Assembly (NCBI GenBank): GCA_003250175.1
Contig: QKHD01000295.1
Span: 1 to 7,263, forward strand
Origin: Helicobacteraceae bacterium
Lineage (GTDB): Bacteria > Campylobacterota > Campylobacteria > Campylobacterales > SZUA-545
Reading direction: 5' to 3'
Length of the DNA stretch: 7,263 nt
Position 1 is the first letter of the stretch. Every line of letters starts with the position of its first letter. A program made the translations under genes and the position numbers. The notes under the pieces were generated by a model, which ran no database searches, was not told the origin of the DNA, and was given only the letters and a program-made list of their open reading frames with translations. This document shows, one piece after another, positions 6,544 to 7,263 of the stretch.

Positions 6544-6558
6544 GAATGGTTGTTTGAC

Positions 6559-6598
6559 ACACGCTGGTCGCATGAAAATTGCGCGGATTATAGCGTGT
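6559..6598. repeat. Inverted repeat bracketing the sulP -10 box
   Basis: ACACGCT at 6559-6565 is the exact reverse complement of AGCGTGT at 6592-6598. The two arms are 33 bases apart start to start, about three helical turns. One arm touches the upstream edge of the sulP -10 box; the other lies downstream of the expected transcription start. The layout suits a DNA operator better than an RNA hairpin, because the upstream arm would not be transcribed. A chance match is not excluded. Confidence 0.4.
6587..6592 (-). promoter_or_regulatory. -10 box of the sulP operon promoter
   Basis: On the minus strand TATAAT lies at 6592-6587 in the context ACACGC-TATAAT-CCGCGC. Transcription would start near 6580, giving a leader of about 48 bases before the TTG at 6532. 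Upstream is AT-rich (TTTAAATAAAA), without a clear -35 box, as is usual in Campylobacterota. Confidence 0.6.
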
Positions 6599-6616
6599 TT
6601 TATTTAAACGGGCTGA

Positions 6617-6622
6617 TATAAT
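6617..6622 (+). promoter_or_regulatory. -10 box of the divergent sensor gene
   Basis: TATAAT on the plus strand in GCTGA-TATAAT-AAATTC, 30 bases before the ATG at 6653. The expected start of transcription is near 6629, leaving a short leader of about 24 bases. It is 24 bases from the sulP -10 box on the other strand, so the two promoters overlap back to back and could interfere or share a regulator. Confidence 0.55.
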
Positions 6623-6652
6623 AAATTCAATGAAACGCGCGATGGGAGCACG

Positions 6653-7263
6653 ATGGAACTGACACAACTCAAGGCTTTGGAAACGGAACTTTCCCGGGCG
6701 GACGAGCAACTCGTAAAAAACTGGGTCAACACCCCCTCGGCGGTGGAAAAATTTGAAAAACACCGCATCTCCCGCACCTTTTTCGGGCGGCATTTCGGCC
6801 TGAGGGTGGTGGGGCACATGCTGAGCGTCATCCGGGGCGAAGTGGCGCCGGGTTATTGCCCCGTTATTACCGTGATGCTGATGTTTTTCAGGGAAAAGAG
6901 CATTCCGCTGGACGACATTTTTATCATCTGCTCGGCCCTGCGCCGCAACCTGGTGGAGTTTGCCGTGGAATCCAAAGGGTTTGACAAGGCGACCTACGAA
7001 GAGATCTCAGCCCTGATGGACACGAACTTCGAAGGGGTGATCCGGGAGTATTTTCAGCTTAGCCTGGGGCCGGGCACGGGGTGCCGTGCCGGGGCCGACC
7101 GCAAGCCCGCCCACTGCCGCACCACCGCCCAGAACGCTCCGGAGGTGACCCACACCCCCATGGCCGACATCGAGCGCACTTCCGCCCAGACCTTTTGGGC
7201 GGAAAACGAGGTGTTGAGCGACGACATCGATGAGCTGGCCGAGCTGGCCGACGACGTGATGGG
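6653..7263 (+). CDS. Sensor-type protein with RsbR-like helical N-terminal domain, 3'-incomplete
   Basis: The frame opens at ATG 6653, after GGGAG at 6644-6648, and stays open to the window edge: 203 residues without a stop. Residues 15-130 are helical and align with the N-terminus of the diguanylate cyclase gene at 1924. The Trp of QLVKNW (24) matches that of ELVNTW; Phe, Leu and Arg positions follow without a gap for about 38 residues; after a one-residue gap, DDIFIICSALRRNLVEF matches KDLFVIYTGLKDTLVDF. Next comes a linker of about 45 residues rich in Gly, Ala, Pro and Thr with two Cys, then an acidic helix, LSDDIDELAELADDVMG. No membrane segment is evident. The output domain lies beyond the window; in this kind of protein it could be GGDEF, a histidine kinase or a STAS domain. 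A cytoplasmic signalling role is inferred from the shared domain only. Confidence 0.75.
   Translation, partial: MELTQLKALETELSRADEQLVKNWVNTPSAVEKFEKHRISRTFFGRHFGLRVVGHMLSVIRGEVAPGYCPVITVMLMFFREKSIPLDDIFIICSALRRNLVEFAVESKGFDKATYEEISALMDTNFEGVIREYFQLSLGPGTGCRAGADRKPAHCRTTAQNAPEVTHTPMADIERTSAQTFWAENEVLSDDIDELAELADDVM

Noticed and set aside
4640..6607. A 655-codon open frame on the plus strand opposite sulP
   Set aside because: It is antisense to a clear SulP gene, its product is a low-complexity Asp/His/Gly-rich chain with no domain, and it also runs through the divergent promoter region. It reflects GC-rich codon use on the other strand.
6533..6817. Upstream extension of the sulP reading frame to an ATG at 6817
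   Set aside because: The extension overlaps the divergent gene and its promoter and has no family similarity. The TTG at 6532 has a ribosome binding site and begins where SulP similarity begins.

Overview
The window looks like chromosomal DNA of a GC-rich (mid-50s percent by eye) member of the Campylobacterota, probably a free-living sulfur or hydrogen oxidiser. The main support is gene order: an NFACT/RqcH-type gene, a short charged coiled-coil gene and cdsA in a row, as in Campylobacter jejuni Cj1349c-Cj1348c-Cj1347c. Further support comes from TATAAT-type -10 boxes without clear -35 boxes, and from a diguanylate cyclase and a SulP transporter that resemble those of this phylum. The genus cannot be fixed from this stretch.

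Layout. Positions 1-732 (+) hold the C-terminal half of an NFACT (RqcH/Rqc2-like) protein. Next come a 107-residue charged protein (780-1103), the phosphatidate cytidylyltransferase CdsA (start probably GTG 1152, end 1916) and, 7 bases later, a PAS-GGDEF diguanylate cyclase (1924-3222). Two small proteins of unknown function follow (3249-3593 and 3699-3887), separated by a likely intrinsic terminator. On the minus strand lies a two-gene operon: a SulP anion transporter with a STAS domain (6532 down to 4994, TTG start), then a type II NADH dehydrogenase-like flavoprotein (4981 down to 3868). The flavoprotein reading frame is broken once near 4654-4660. A 120-base divergent promoter region (6533-6652) separates sulP from a plus-strand gene (6653 to the window end, incomplete).

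How the genes fit together. The first block combines ribosome quality control, phospholipid precursor synthesis and c-di-GMP signalling. The diguanylate cyclase occupies the place that dxr holds in C. jejuni. The minus-strand operon pairs inorganic anion uptake (possibly bicarbonate or sulfate) with a membrane-associated NADH:quinone oxidoreductase. The incomplete gene at the right edge has an N-terminal helical domain clearly related to that of the diguanylate cyclase 3.4 kb away. The two therefore look like members of one paralogous family of cytoplasmic sensor proteins, and the domain resembles the RsbR/RsbRD N-terminal (non-heme globin-like) type.

I see no mobile element, CRISPR array, rRNA or tRNA gene. 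The points most worth a second look are the shared sensor domain, the frameshift in the NADH dehydrogenase gene, and the inverted repeat that brackets the sulP promoter.
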